64,000 nucleotides of DNA, from assembly GCA_027487795.1 (NCBI GenBank), contig JAIYCX010000031.1, positions 62,001 through 126,000 of the forward strand, written 5' to 3'. Origin of the DNA: Pseudomonadota bacterium (GTDB taxonomy: Bacteria > Bdellovibrionota_C > UBA2361 > SZUA-149 > DAOLCO01). Below the pieces are notes generated by a model that was not told the DNA's origin, did not search any database, and worked only from the letters and a program-made list of their open reading frames with translations. A program made the translations under genes and the position numbers. Shown piece by piece: positions 25,602 to 35,985 of this stretch (the stretch's first letter is position 1; each line of letters starts with the position of its first letter).

Positions 25602-26993
25602 CTAATCGTATCTTATTGAAGGATTTGGAATAGAGTAGTTCTCACATGCACCATTCTCAAAAGTAGCTCTTACTGTTAACGGGGCACTTTTTGCTAATTC
25701 TCTATTTGATATACCAGTATCCCAAATACTTCTAGCTCCATGACCATAATGAGTTCTTAATTTCATTTTATGAACTAACTGACCACTAACACCATAGATA
25801 TTTACGCTTTCTGTGAAGGAATAATTTCTATCTCCAATCAAAAACGTAGTAGTACCACCTCTAGTCCAGCCTCCTTCTCTATTTGGCTTCCATAACACCC
25901 CTCTCTTTGCACCATCAGGAAATCTTGGATTAGTACATGGTCCAGTTACTCTAACTGGGTTTGAATCTTCATCTATTATTACTAGCTCTTCATCAATAGT
26001 CGGCACAGCAACAGCTCTACCATCTTCGTTTGGTTGAATAACCGTACCGTCAGGTCTAATTATCGCATTAGTTGAAATTCCATGTTTAAATAATTCAAGA
26101 GTATTATTGACATTCCTAATAGCCGTCCAACCCGTATCCCTTTGTTGCCAAGCGAATCTTCTCCCCTGCCCAAAATTCCCAACTATTGGCATTGAATTAG
26201 CTTGTCCTAGTGAAAAATTTCCAACCGCACCGTTGTCATAACGTACATATGCCATCTGTCCACCACCAACGACTCTAGATATAATATAATCTGGTCTTCC
26301 ATTACCATTAATATCTTGTGGCATAAGTGGAAGATCTCCTGGTAATCCCCATTGGACAGTAGAAACAGTAGCTCGATTAACTTCCTTAGCAAACCATTCG
26401 AAAGTATTCGCTCTTAGGATTATCATTTCATCGATACCATTACCATCAGTATCGGCTGCAAAAACTCTGTCACTTAATAAACCAAATGAGGCCTGAACTA
26501 TCTTATTTGTGGAACTAAAAGTTATGTACCAAACTTTATAACCACTAGATAAATCATTCCTAACTACATAAACATCAGAACGGCCATCACCATCAAAATC
26601 TGCTCCGTGATTAGTAATTAAATCACCCGGAAGTCCGTATGAAAATACATTTTCTGTACCAGTATTATTTTTTATTCTCCAAGAAAGCGGAGAAGATACT
26701 GAAGTTACTGTTATAATCCCAGGATAAGTTCGACCATCTCCAAAAAATTTTCCAGATACATAAGCATCTGCTGCCGCTGCAAAAGTCCAAAACCTAGGCG
26801 CACTACCATTTGTTAATCTTGTTAAGTACGCTGTGGTTTTTTTTGACCTATCTACTAAACCCAAGGATAAATCAGAAGTGCCATCCCCATCATAATCTCC
26901 GTAAGCGCCTGGGGCAGCTAATGTATTAGTTGAATTAGATAGTAAAGAAACTATCGCTAAAAAATAAGAGAAAAAATTAAACTTCCGAAACAT
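25602..26993 (-). CDS. Secreted FG-GAP/VCBS-like repeat protein
   Basis: I start it at ATG 26993: an AAAGGG ribosome site precedes it and the result has a clean signal peptide ending near TLAAPGAYG; an in-frame ATG 36 bases upstream is less likely. The mature ~435 residues contain a series of calcium-loop motifs (DYDGDGTSD, DFDGDGRSD, DTDGNGIDE, DINGNGRPD) spaced about 45-60 residues, as in FG-GAP/VCBS beta-propeller blades. The last ~130 residues form a separate, Cys-containing beta domain. It is probably an exported Ca-binding adhesion or surface protein; role inferred. Confidence 0.75.
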   Translation of the reverse strand: MFRKFNFFSYFLAIVSLLSNSTNTLAAPGAYGDYDGDGTSDLSLGLVDRSKKTTAYLTRLTNGSAPRFWTFAAAADAYVSGKFFGDGRTYPGIITVTSVSSPLSWRIKNNTGTENVFSYGLPGDLITNHGADFDGDGRSDVYVVRNDLSSGYKVWYITFSSTNKIVQASFGLLSDRVFAADTDGNGIDEMIILRANTFEWFAKEVNRATVSTVQWGLPGDLPLMPQDINGNGRPDYIISRVVGGGQMAYVRYDNGAVGNFSLGQANSMPIVGNFGQGRRFAWQQRDTGWTAIRNVNNTLELFKHGISTNAIIRPDGTVIQPNEDGRAVAVPTIDEELVIIDEDSNPVRVTGPCTNPRFPDGAKRGVLWKPNREGGWTRGGTTTFLIGDRNYSFTESVNIYGVSGQLVHKMKLRTHYGHGARSIWDTGISNRELAKSAPLTVRATFENGACENYSIPNPSIRYD

Positions 26994-27134
26994 CACCGCA
27001 CCCTTTCTATACTTAAATAAAAGTCCCACATCTAAAAACTAGGTTATTTGATCACTAATTGGCCTAGTGTCTAAGATTGTTATATTATTATTCTATAAAA
27101 ACGTGCCCTAAGTGAATAAATTAAATTACTAGTA

Positions 27135-28256
27135 GTGAAAGAAAGCTCATTCGATATAACGATTTTAGGTGGGGGTATTCTAGGAGTCTCCCTTGCCTAT
27201 CATCTGCGAAAATCTAATCTAAGAATTCTTCTTATTGAAAAAGATCAAAACCTAGGTCTTCATGCGTCTGGGAAAAATGCAGGAATGATTAGACAGCTTT
27301 ACAGATCAGAACAACTTACGGAATGGGCAAAAAATAGTATAAATTATTGGCCCAAAGAAATAAAAAGTAATTTTTTTACTCAAGGCTCTTCCTTAATAAT
27401 AGGCAGAAACATTCCTAATCATAATCAAGAGCTCTTCAAAGAGACAAATATTAAGATTTCAGGTCGAAGTATTAAGGCCTTATATACTAAAACTGATGGC
27501 CTACTAGATTCTTCACCTTATCTTAACTACTTAGCAACAGAGGCTAAAAAGAATAAACAGTTAGAAATCATGACCAACACTTCTGTTAGTTCCATCTCTA
27601 GACCTAGTCTAACAACTAAGGAGTTAGAAATGACAATTAATGGGCAATATAAAATAACTACATCATTGCTCGTCAACTGCACTGGAGCATGGTTAGACAA
27701 AACTCTAGAGCAAACCACTGACATTTATAAAATTCGAAAAATTAGATTCTCCAAAGCTTATGCTCGCTATCTTTTTAGAAGCAAGGGCTGGGGGAATAGT
27801 AATTCTATAAATTCTAACTCTGAAGAAATAAGATTCAACGACACTTCTTTCTATTGGGACGAAGAAAATAACTGGTATTGTAGAGACTGGGGAGAAGGTG
27901 AAAAGCTAATATCTAAATGTGAAGAATTGGAAGCTGACCCAGATGACTATATCCCTAACTTAAATGCTCAACTTAGACTAAGTGAAACTTTTTGCAAATT
28001 ATATCCTGAATTTTCTAAAAATATTACCCTAGAAAACGGCTGGCATTGTTTTAGAACATATACAAAAGATAAATTACCAATTTTCGGTTTCGATAAAGAC
28101 GAACCTAGGTTATTCTGGCTTGGGTGTTTTGGAGGATTTGGAATGTCTACATCTTATTCGGCCACCTATGATGCAGCCCAGTTACTTACAAAAAAATCTA
28201 ATAATAAATTTAGCGAATTTTCACCAGATAGACTAATTCAAAAAAGTATTTCTTAA
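27135..28256 (+). CDS. FAD-dependent oxidoreductase (DAO/glycine oxidase type)
   Basis: The 373-residue protein starts with a GTG codon and the FAD dinucleotide motif ITILGGGILGVSLAYHL. ASGKNAGMIRQLYRSE (flavin contact) follows, and the C-terminal LFWLGCFGGFGMSTS block is typical of DadA/glycine-oxidase-like enzymes. They oxidise amino acids or 2-hydroxy acids; the substrate is not evident. Its stop is followed after four bases by dsbD, so the pair is co-transcribed, though no functional link is obvious. Confidence 0.8.
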   Translation: MKESSFDITILGGGILGVSLAYHLRKSNLRILLIEKDQNLGLHASGKNAGMIRQLYRSEQLTEWAKNSINYWPKEIKSNFFTQGSSLIIGRNIPNHNQELFKETNIKISGRSIKALYTKTDGLLDSSPYLNYLATEAKKNKQLEIMTNTSVSSISRPSLTTKELEMTINGQYKITTSLLVNCTGAWLDKTLEQTTDIYKIRKIRFSKAYARYLFRSKGWGNSNSINSNSEEIRFNDTSFYWDEENNWYCRDWGEGEKLISKCEELEADPDDYIPNLNAQLRLSETFCKLYPEFSKNITLENGWHCFRTYTKDKLPIFGFDKDEPRLFWLGCFGGFGMSTSYSATYDAAQLLTKKSNNKFSEFSPDRLIQKSIS

Positions 28257-28260
28257 ACTT

Positions 28261-30090
28261 ATGCATCATTTTTTCATCATAGTTTTCTTATTACTATCAT
28301 CTATAATTTCTTCTACTATCAAAGCAGAAAATGGATTAACGACAACAAATTTCTCCTCAGCTGTTAAAGCAGAAATAATTACCGACAGAGACACTATTTT
28401 ACTTAATTCTAAAATACATGAAAACCCACCAAAGCTTGGTATATTATTCAACATAGATCCAGGATGGCACATATATGGTCAAGATCCAGGAGATGCTGGA
28501 CAACCAACAAGAATTTCTTTTTCAGTAGAAGAACTCAATATTGGAAATTCTAAATGGAAAACTTCAACACCAGTATGGCCAGAAACAGAAACATTTAAAG
28601 AAAAAGGTGATATCACTACATTTGGCTACACCAATAAAGTTCTTGCTGTTTCCTCTCTGAGCCCACCTCCAATAATAGAAACTAATGAATCAGAAATAAT
28701 AATTAAAGCAGAAGTATCATGGCTTGCTTGTCTTGACAGATGCGTACCTGGGAAGGCTACTTTAGAAAAAATTATTAAAGTGTCGTCTAGGGCCGCCGAA
28801 GAAGCTCCAAAGAATTTAGAATTATTTAAAACTTTTGCGAGAAGTGATTTAGCAAAAAACGATGCATCAAAAATTGACGTATTAAAAATAGACCCTGCAA
28901 AAAATACAGATCAACCTCTTTGGTTTTTTCTATTAAGTGCCTTTATCGGTGGAATGATTTTAAATCTAATGCCTTGCGTATTGCCAGTACTATCCCTCAA
29001 GTTATTTTCTCTAGTAAACATGACAGGTTGTGACAAGAATAAAAGGTATAAAGATCTCTTCTGGTTTACTTTTGGAATTATTCTGAGTTTTAATATTTTA
29101 GCACTTTTTGTATTTAGTCTAAAAAAGATTGGCGAGCCCGTTGGCTGGGGATTTCAATTTCAAAATATTAACTTTGTTTATTTCGTTACTATTTTAATAT
29201 TCGTACTTTCCCTTAAATTTTTTAATGTTAAACTACCTGGCTTTAAAGTACATCAAAGCTGCGCAGATTACTTAGAAAAACAAAAACTTTCCGATAATCG
29301 TATTCAAAATTTAATTGACGGTGTTTTAGTTACGCTTCTTAGTACACCTTGCACAGCTCCAATATTAGGTGCTGCTGTCGGATTCGCTCTAAGCCAATCT
29401 CCAGTAAAATCATTTATAATTTTCAACACAATAGGACTTGGTTTAGCAACTCCTTACATTTTACTTTCAAGTAGCAAAAAAGCCCTTAGCATACTACCAA
29501 AGCCTGGACCATGGATGGAATCATTCCGTGAGATACTTGGGCTTGCAATGTTAGGAACAGTAATTTGGTTAATTAGTATACAAGAAAGTATAGTAGATAA
29601 ATCTAGCATCAATTCTTTAACTATTTTATTTATAGTTTTTTGTTTAATTAAAGTATTTGAAGTCTCTAAATCTATTTTTAGTAAAATTATTCTCATTATT
29701 GTATGCGGAATTGCTACTATTAGCTTCATTCCTACTACTGAAAAAGAATCTGTAAACTGGTTACCTTATTCAGAACAACTTATACAAGAAACTAAAGGAC
29801 CTATTTTTCTAGATTTCACAGCTTCTTGGTGTATTACATGTAAATATAATGAAAAGTTTATTCTCTCTACTGACGAAATACTTGAAGAATTCAAAAAACA
29901 TAATATTACCCTCGTAAAAGCTGATTGGTCAGATGGTAGTAGTGAAATAAGTAAAGCTCTAAGCTCATACAGCGGAAATGGGGTTCCTCATTATGTTTTA
30001 ATTGACGAATCAAAAGGAATAAAAGAAGTCCTACCTACAGTTCTAACCAATGGCATAATTAAAGATTATTTAAATAGATTAAATAAGTAA
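28261..30090 (+). CDS. dsbD: Thiol:disulfide interchange protein DsbD
   Basis: The three DsbD parts appear in order. A signal peptide leads to a periplasmic N-terminal domain with Cys157 and Cys161 (WLACLDRC). The membrane domain has Cys239 (LMPCVLP) and Cys364 (STPCTAP). A C-terminal thioredoxin domain has Cys524 and Cys527 (SWCITC). The protein carries electrons from cytoplasmic thioredoxin across the inner membrane to reduce periplasmic disulfides. At 609 residues it is of normal length. It could supply reductant to the CSWC protein of the right-hand array, but that is only an inference. Confidence 0.92.
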   Translation: MHHFFIIVFLLLSSIISSTIKAENGLTTTNFSSAVKAEIITDRDTILLNSKIHENPPKLGILFNIDPGWHIYGQDPGDAGQPTRISFSVEELNIGNSKWKTSTPVWPETETFKEKGDITTFGYTNKVLAVSSLSPPPIIETNESEIIIKAEVSWLACLDRCVPGKATLEKIIKVSSRAAEEAPKNLELFKTFARSDLAKNDASKIDVLKIDPAKNTDQPLWFFLLSAFIGGMILNLMPCVLPVLSLKLFSLVNMTGCDKNKRYKDLFWFTFGIILSFNILALFVFSLKKIGEPVGWGFQFQNINFVYFVTILIFVLSLKFFNVKLPGFKVHQSCADYLEKQKLSDNRIQNLIDGVLVTLLSTPCTAPILGAAVGFALSQSPVKSFIIFNTIGLGLATPYILLSSSKKALSILPKPGPWMESFREILGLAMLGTVIWLISIQESIVDKSSINSLTILFIVFCLIKVFEVSKSIFSKIILIIVCGIATISFIPTTEKESVNWLPYSEQLIQETKGPIFLDFTASWCITCKYNEKFILSTDEILEEFKKHNITLVKADWSDGSSEISKALSSYSGNGVPHYVLIDESKGIKEVLPTVLTNGIIKDYLNRLNK

Positions 30091-30173
30091 TAGAAGCACA
30101 AATTTCTCGCCAAAAAACTCTTAGCAGTATAAAAATGTACGATTAAAGAATTTAATATAGATTTAGGCATAAT

Positions 30174-31781
30174 ATGAACTCCTGGCAAAGATTCTGTAAG
30201 TACTACTTAGAACTTCATGATTTAGAAATTTCATTTGATATCAGCAGAATGAGGTTTGATGAGGAATTCTTTTCTAAAATGTCCCCTCAAGTATCAAAAG
30301 CTTTACTTGATATGGAGTCACTAGAGAAAGGTGCAATTGCCAATCCCGACGAGAACAGACTAGTTGGTCACTACTGGCTTAGAGCTCCCGAACTATCACC
30401 AGATTCAAATCTTACACAAGAAATTATTGCTTCTATTAAGCAAGTAAAAGAATTTTGCTCAAATATCCATAGTGGAAAGATTTCGGGAGAAAAAAGTAAA
30501 AAATTTGAAAGAGTATTACTAATTGGAATTGGAGGATCCGCACTCGGTCCTCAACTAGTAAGTGACGCCCTTGGTTCATCTGAAGATAAACTTGAGATAA
30601 CTTTTGTAGATAATACAGATCCGGATGGAATTGAAAGAGTATATCAAAAAGTTAAAGGCAAGCTTGATACTACCTTATCTGTAGTAGTTTCTAAATCAGG
30701 TGGTACACTAGAGACTAGAAACGGAATGTTAGAACTAGGAGCTAGATATAAATCTGAAGGCCTATCATTTGCAAAACATGCAGTAGCTATCACCTGCGAA
30801 AACAGCAAGCTTGATCAAATAGCAAAAGAGCAAAAGTGGCTACCTGCAATTTATATGTGGGATTGGGTAGGAGGAAGAACTTCGTTATTTTCACCAGTTG
30901 GACTTGTACCAGCGGCACTTCAAGGTATTGACATCGACTCTATGCTTGAAGGTGCAAAGCTTATGGATGTTCACACCAGATCAAAAGAAGCTACAAAAAA
31001 TCCCGCATTATTACTTTCTTTAATGTGGCACTTTGCAGGATCAGGCAAAGGACTAAAAGATATGGTGGTACTTCCTTACAAAGACAGATTAGTTCTATTC
31101 TCAAAGTACTTACAACAGTTAGTTATGGAGTCACTTGGTAAAGAACTAGATCTTGATGGTAATAAAGTTAATCAAGGTATTGCAGTATATGGGAACAAAG
31201 GATCAACGGATCAGCACGCATATATTCAACAACTAAGAGACGGACTAAATAATTTCTTTGCGACCTTCATTACAGTACAAGAAGATATAACTAGTTCAAC
31301 TTCAAAATTAGGCGCAACTAATTTTAATAACCTACAAGTAGAAGATGGGGTTACCTCAGGTGATTATCTTTCAGGATTCTATCAAGGTACAAGATCAGCC
31401 CTATACGATAACAACAGAGATTCAATTACAATCAGTGTTAAAAAGCTAGATGGAAGATCACTTGGTGCCCTTATTGCTTTATTTGAACGCGCTGTTAGTT
31501 TTTATGCAAGTTTTGTAAACATAAATGCCTATCATCAACCTGGAGTAGAAGCAGGGAAAAAAGCAGCAGGACTAGTCCTAACTCTTCAATCTAAAGTACA
31601 AGAAGTACTTAAAAAAGACACTTGCGCACTGAAGCCTGAAGAAATTGCAGCTAAAATAAATGAAACTTCGCAAGTAGAAACTATATTTTTGATACTAGAG
31701 CACTTAGCTGCTAACTCTGCTAAAATTGTTAAAACTAGCTCAGGTTCTCCAGATCAAAATACGTATCTATTAACAAAATAG
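30174..31781 (+). CDS. pgi: Glucose-6-phosphate isomerase
   Basis: This enzyme interconverts glucose-6-phosphate and fructose-6-phosphate. Diagnostic blocks are LLIGIGGSALGPQL, VVVSKSGGTLETRNG (phosphate-binding SIS motif), GGRTSLFSPVG, the catalytic Glu/His stretch STDQHAYIQQLRDG and the C-terminal YHQPGVEAGKKAAG. The length, 535 residues, fits the longer bacterial type. It has its own 83-base leader after dsbD and lies 18 bases before corA. Confidence 0.95.
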   Translation: MNSWQRFCKYYLELHDLEISFDISRMRFDEEFFSKMSPQVSKALLDMESLEKGAIANPDENRLVGHYWLRAPELSPDSNLTQEIIASIKQVKEFCSNIHSGKISGEKSKKFERVLLIGIGGSALGPQLVSDALGSSEDKLEITFVDNTDPDGIERVYQKVKGKLDTTLSVVVSKSGGTLETRNGMLELGARYKSEGLSFAKHAVAITCENSKLDQIAKEQKWLPAIYMWDWVGGRTSLFSPVGLVPAALQGIDIDSMLEGAKLMDVHTRSKEATKNPALLLSLMWHFAGSGKGLKDMVVLPYKDRLVLFSKYLQQLVMESLGKELDLDGNKVNQGIAVYGNKGSTDQHAYIQQLRDGLNNFFATFITVQEDITSSTSKLGATNFNNLQVEDGVTSGDYLSGFYQGTRSALYDNNRDSITISVKKLDGRSLGALIALFERAVSFYASFVNINAYHQPGVEAGKKAAGLVLTLQSKVQEVLKKDTCALKPEEIAAKINETSQVETIFLILEHLAANSAKIVKTSSGSPDQNTYLLTK

Positions 31782-31799
31782 ATGTTAGTAAATAAATAG

Positions 31800-32888
31800 A
31801 TGCACGTTAAAAAAAGAAATACTAGGAAGTATGCTCCAGTAGGTGCAAGGCCTGGTACCTTAGTTTTAGATACTAATAAAGAAATTACTGATTTAGAATT
31901 AATCAGATTTTCATCAGACCACTTTGAACAAAAAAATATTTCTTTAGCGGAGCTTGATAAATTAAACGAGGAGCTTCATCTTCCACAAAAAAAAGTAAAT
32001 GAAATATTTTGGCTAAATGTCTCTGGACTTGGAAATGAACAGGTCCTGAGAAAAATTCAAGAAATATTCAGAATTCACGAATTAACTTTAGCAGATATTG
32101 TAAATGTTCCTCAAAGACCAAAAATAGAGGAACAAGAAGATTACGTATTGATCATCAGCCAAATGTTATGGCTAAAGGATCCTTCTACTATTTCAAATGA
32201 ACAAGTTAGTATTCTTTTTGGAAAAAACTTTGTTATAACATTTCAAGAAGACCCAGGAGATGTATTTGATCCAGTTAGAGATCGTTTAAAAAAATCAAAA
32301 GGTACAATAAGAAAATCTGGTAGTGACTATCTTGCCTACGCTCTAATAGATTCAATCATAGATAATTACTTTCCAATTTTAGAATCAATAGGTGAGATCC
32401 TTGAAGATCTAGAAAGTGCGCTCATCTCAAATCCAGATAAAGATACACTTAAGAGAATATATAATTTAAAAAGACAGCTTTTAAATATTAGAAGAACAAT
32501 TTGGCCTCATCGAGAGGTTTTTTCGGCTATCCTAAGAGATGAATTCCAATCAATCAAAAAAAGTACCAGAGTTTATATTAGAGATGTCTACGACCATACT
32601 ATAGAGATTATAGATGTCATTGAAAACTATAGAGAAATTGCAGCTGGTTTCATGGATGTTTACTTATCTAGCGTAAGCAATAAGTTAAATGATGTAATGA
32701 AGGTCTTAACAATTATCTCTACGATCTTTATGCCTTTGTCATTTATTGCAGGGGTTTACGGCATGAACTTTGAAAATATGCCTGAACTTAAAACTACTTA
32801 TGGCTATCCTGTATTACTGACAATCATGACTCTAATTGGTCTGGGGATGATTCTTTGGTTCAAGAAAAAGGGCTGGTTTAAGATTTAG
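31800..32888 (+). CDS. corA: CorA-family magnesium/cobalt transporter
   Basis: The 362-residue protein has a cytosolic alpha/beta N-terminal domain, a long helix with basic residues and two C-terminal membrane helices. The selectivity motif GMN is at residues 321-323 (GVYGMNFENMPEL) between them. The C terminus is basic (KKKGWFKI), as usual. It forms a pentameric Mg2+/Co2+ channel in the inner membrane. It is co-directional with pgi, 18 bases away. Confidence 0.93.
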   Translation: MHVKKRNTRKYAPVGARPGTLVLDTNKEITDLELIRFSSDHFEQKNISLAELDKLNEELHLPQKKVNEIFWLNVSGLGNEQVLRKIQEIFRIHELTLADIVNVPQRPKIEEQEDYVLIISQMLWLKDPSTISNEQVSILFGKNFVITFQEDPGDVFDPVRDRLKKSKGTIRKSGSDYLAYALIDSIIDNYFPILESIGEILEDLESALISNPDKDTLKRIYNLKRQLLNIRRTIWPHREVFSAILRDEFQSIKKSTRVYIRDVYDHTIEIIDVIENYREIAAGFMDVYLSSVSNKLNDVMKVLTIISTIFMPLSFIAGVYGMNFENMPELKTTYGYPVLLTIMTLIGLGMILWFKKKGWFKI

Positions 32889-32965
32889 ATCACAGATTTT
32901 TCTATTTTTATAATAACTTAAGGCGTTAAAAGATCGCTTTGTTTAATTTTAAAAACATTTAAGTT

Positions 32966-34078
32966 ATGCCTACTCCATTTCAAGATCCACCGAGACAGAA
33001 CTCAAACACTAAACAACCTGAGACTAAGCAAACTGAGACTAAATCAACGGGAGAACTTCTCGTTCCTAATTATAAAGTCTTTCCTGGTGTGACTATGCCA
33101 CAGGGCTATAATTATGCAGAAAGAGCGCTAGTAATTCAAGAAATTAATACAATGGAGAAGTTCAGGAAGGAAATTCAACAAACTGTATTAGGAGAAAAAG
33201 CTTTTAAACTAGATCTTGAAGAAATAAAAAATAACGATGGGCGAGAACCTTTAAAAGTAACAATAATTGGTAAACAACTTAAAGCAGCCCATGGTGAACT
33301 AGAAAAATGCGAGCCAGGAAAAACCTCCGACATTAAACTTACATTTGAAGCAGTAGAAGGTCTTTCTAATAAACTTAAACGCGTAGATCAGGAGGTCTAT
33401 ATCAAGACACTTCAGAAGATTGGCATAACAGATCCTATTCTTAAAGGACTAAGTATTTATTCAAATGAAAACGAAATAATTATTAATGGGCCTAGAAATT
33501 TAGCAAGTCCAAAAACTAGCAACCCAGACGAAGGTGCTTCAGGCGGATCTTTTTCGATTAGAGCGGGTGAATTAAATTTAAGACAAGGAATAAAATTAGA
33601 AGAATTAAAATTTCGTCCTATAAAGATTCAAGAGATAAATATAACCGAAGAAAAAAACCTAGCCCCAGAAGGACGTGTAGATAATTTTGCAAAAATAAGT
33701 TTTGAGAGAAACCTTCCGGCAGTATCAAACTCAGAACTAAAAATTCTCACCTGTAATGGTTACGCAGTACCCGCGAATAGCGCCATGAATGTCACCTCTG
33801 CAGATGGCACAACTACTACTAAGTTTCAAATGCTCAGGCCAAATGAAAGAATAAGTTACTCAACGATAGAATTATCTCCAAATATAAATGAAAACCCCAA
33901 TGGTACCTTTGAAATGCCTTTGAGTTTCAAATACAATTCGACCGCCATTCCAGGAGAAAGAAAAGGTAATGGTTGCATAGTTTTTAATAAAGATGGAAAT
34001 CCAACTTCTCTTAGGCTTAGATTTGCAGAGGGAAGAGATATGGATTATCAAATTCCCTACAAAACTGACAAGAAATAG
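32966..34078 (+). CDS. Unrecognised soluble protein with polar N-terminal tail
   Basis: The 370-residue product opens with a Gln/Thr/Pro/Lys-rich tail with short repeats (TKQPETKQTETKSTGE) and has no signal peptide. The rest alternates predicted strands and helices and includes a polar loop with GGSFSIRAGELNLRQG. Two Cys residues are present but not in a motif. I do not recognise the family. It stands between corA and the E2 gene with gaps of 77 and 102 bases. Confidence 0.5.
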   Translation: MPTPFQDPPRQNSNTKQPETKQTETKSTGELLVPNYKVFPGVTMPQGYNYAERALVIQEINTMEKFRKEIQQTVLGEKAFKLDLEEIKNNDGREPLKVTIIGKQLKAAHGELEKCEPGKTSDIKLTFEAVEGLSNKLKRVDQEVYIKTLQKIGITDPILKGLSIYSNENEIIINGPRNLASPKTSNPDEGASGGSFSIRAGELNLRQGIKLEELKFRPIKIQEINITEEKNLAPEGRVDNFAKISFERNLPAVSNSELKILTCNGYAVPANSAMNVTSADGTTTTKFQMLRPNERISYSTIELSPNINENPNGTFEMPLSFKYNSTAIPGERKGNGCIVFNKDGNPTSLRLRFAEGRDMDYQIPYKTDKK

Positions 34079-34180
34079 TTCTTTCCTCAATTCGTAATGG
34101 CGCACTTCCCGTAAGCTTTAGCTATTGCTATAGTTAACTATAACTAATCTCTAATTAAAGCGTTCAATAAGGTAAAAAAC

Positions 34181-35548
34181 ATGAAAACTGAGATGCTAAT
34201 GCCTCAAATGGGTGAATCAATTGCAGAGGCGACTATTATAAGATGGCATAAATCTATAGGCGACTTTGTAAAAAAAGATGAGACTATTTTAGAAATTTCT
34301 ACTGACAAAGTAGACTCCGAAATTCCAAGTCCTGAAGCTGGGTACTTAGTTGAAATCAAAGCTGAAGCTGGTGCAACAGTTGCGGTAAAATCTATAATTG
34401 CTGTTATCGATTCCGAAGCTAGTGGCAGCAACCCTGCTCCAGTAGCTCAAAAAGCCGCTGCACCACAAGAGCAAGCAGCACCAAAGCCAGCAGCAGTTGT
34501 TGCAGAAGTAGTAAATTCTGAACAACCGAAAACTTCGCTAGCTTCTTATGTAGCAGCAGAAACAATCTCTAGCAGTAGTCAAAGATCATATTCCCCTCTA
34601 GTAAAAAATATTGCTGCTCAAAATGGAATTTCGGATAGTGAGCTAGATACCATCGAAGGTAGTGGAGCTAACGGAAGAGTGAACAAAGAAGACTTACTTT
34701 ACTACATAGAAAGTAAGCCTAAAATGGGTCAATCAAGCGTAATGGCTAGTTCTCATCATGTAAATAGTGCGCCTGCTGCTACTGCTCCAAGCATACAGAA
34801 ACCTGTAGATCAAACTCCAGCAAGAATAAGCGATAGCGCAACTGGAGTTAAAGTTGAACCATTTGATCCGATGAGAAAAGCCATTGCAGAACATATGGTT
34901 AGATCAAAGCATACTAGCCCGCATGTATACTCTGTTGCTGAAATAGATGTTACAAATATTGCAAAATGGAGAAAGAGAGAACAAGCAGCATTTAAAGAAA
35001 GAGAAGGATTTGGTCTAAGCTTCACACCATTTTTTCTTGAAGCAGTAGTAAAGGGTCTTACTCAGTATCCAAGAATAAATGCATCAGTGGAAGGCGAGAG
35101 CTTAGTAATTAAAAGAGATATCAATCTAGGTTGCGCAGTAGCCTTAGGAGATGATGGCCTTGGTGGTTTAATAGTACCAAATATTAAAAATGCAGGCTCT
35201 TTAAACTTTGCTGGAATTGCTAGAGGCTTAAATGACATCGCTAACAGAGCAAGAACAAAGAAACTAAAGCCTGAAGACGTACAAGGCGGAACTTTTACAG
35301 TTACTAACGTGGGTGTATTTGGAAATATTATTGGATATCCAATTATTAGTCAGCCTCAGCTAGGAATACTAGCACTAGGAGCAATTAAAAAGAGACCTGT
35401 AGTTGTTGATGATGCAATCGCAATTAGAGATATTTGTTATATTACTTTATCATATGACCATAGAGTAATTGACGGAGCTCTTGGTGGACATTTCTTAAAA
35501 TATGTCACTGACTATTTACAGAATTGGGATATGAATAGAACTATCTAA
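34181..35548 (+). CDS. 2-oxoacid dehydrogenase E2 (dihydrolipoamide acyltransferase)
   Basis: The protein (455 residues) has three parts. A lipoyl domain carries Lys43 in STDKVDSEIP. An Ala/Pro-rich linker leads to an E3/E1-binding domain (SPLVKNIAAQNGISDSELD). The C-terminal catalytic domain ends with YDHRVIDGALGG, containing the active His and Asp. It moves an acyl group from lipoamide to CoA in a pyruvate-, branched-chain- or 2-oxoglutarate-type complex. No E1 or E3 is in the window, so the substrate cannot be assigned. It is followed by a thioesterase 14 bases downstream. Confidence 0.88.
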   Translation: MKTEMLMPQMGESIAEATIIRWHKSIGDFVKKDETILEISTDKVDSEIPSPEAGYLVEIKAEAGATVAVKSIIAVIDSEASGSNPAPVAQKAAAPQEQAAPKPAAVVAEVVNSEQPKTSLASYVAAETISSSSQRSYSPLVKNIAAQNGISDSELDTIEGSGANGRVNKEDLLYYIESKPKMGQSSVMASSHHVNSAPAATAPSIQKPVDQTPARISDSATGVKVEPFDPMRKAIAEHMVRSKHTSPHVYSVAEIDVTNIAKWRKREQAAFKEREGFGLSFTPFFLEAVVKGLTQYPRINASVEGESLVIKRDINLGCAVALGDDGLGGLIVPNIKNAGSLNFAGIARGLNDIANRARTKKLKPEDVQGGTFTVTNVGVFGNIIGYPIISQPQLGILALGAIKKRPVVVDDAIAIRDICYITLSYDHRVIDGALGGHFLKYVTDYLQNWDMNRTI

Positions 35549-35562
35549 TTAAATACCCGATT

Positions 35563-35982
35563 TTGCCTAGTATTACCTACAAAACCCCACTAAATCATAT
35601 ACGCCTTGGAGAATTTGATTTAGGTGGGGTTTTGTATCATGCAAATTACTTTCACTTGCTAGAAGAAATTAGAGAAGGTTTTTTAAGAAGCATAGATCTC
35701 CCCTACTCCGAGCTAGCTAAGATTGGTATCCACTTAGCAATCATCAATTCTGAATTAAATTTTCACAAACCCATAAGCTACGGGGATCTACTCGATGCTG
35801 AAATGATCGTGGACATGATTGGCAAAACAAGACTAAAATTTACTTACAACATAAACAAAACAACAGAAAATAGTAAAATATTTTCTGGAAGCACTACACA
35901 TACAGTAGTTGCAATAGATCCAGAAACAAAGTCTTTTAAAGTATCAAAAGTTCCAGAAGAACTTCAAAGTAAGCTCAAATAA
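35563..35982 (+). CDS. Hot-dog-fold acyl-CoA thioesterase (4HBT/YbgC type)
   Basis: The 139-residue protein has the 4HBT signature FDLGGVLYHANYFHLLEEIREGF, with the catalytic Asp, followed by the long central helix and beta strands of a single hot-dog domain. Family members hydrolyse acyl-CoA thioesters and act as tetramers. The start appears to be TTG at 35563; no good ribosome site is visible, so translation may depend on the E2 gene ending 14 bases before. It is followed directly by the polysaccharide deacetylase pair. Confidence 0.8.
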   Translation: MPSITYKTPLNHIRLGEFDLGGVLYHANYFHLLEEIREGFLRSIDLPYSELAKIGIHLAIINSELNFHKPISYGDLLDAEMIVDMIGKTRLKFTYNINKTTENSKIFSGSTTHTVVAIDPETKSFKVSKVPEELQSKLK

Positions 35983-35985
35983 AAT

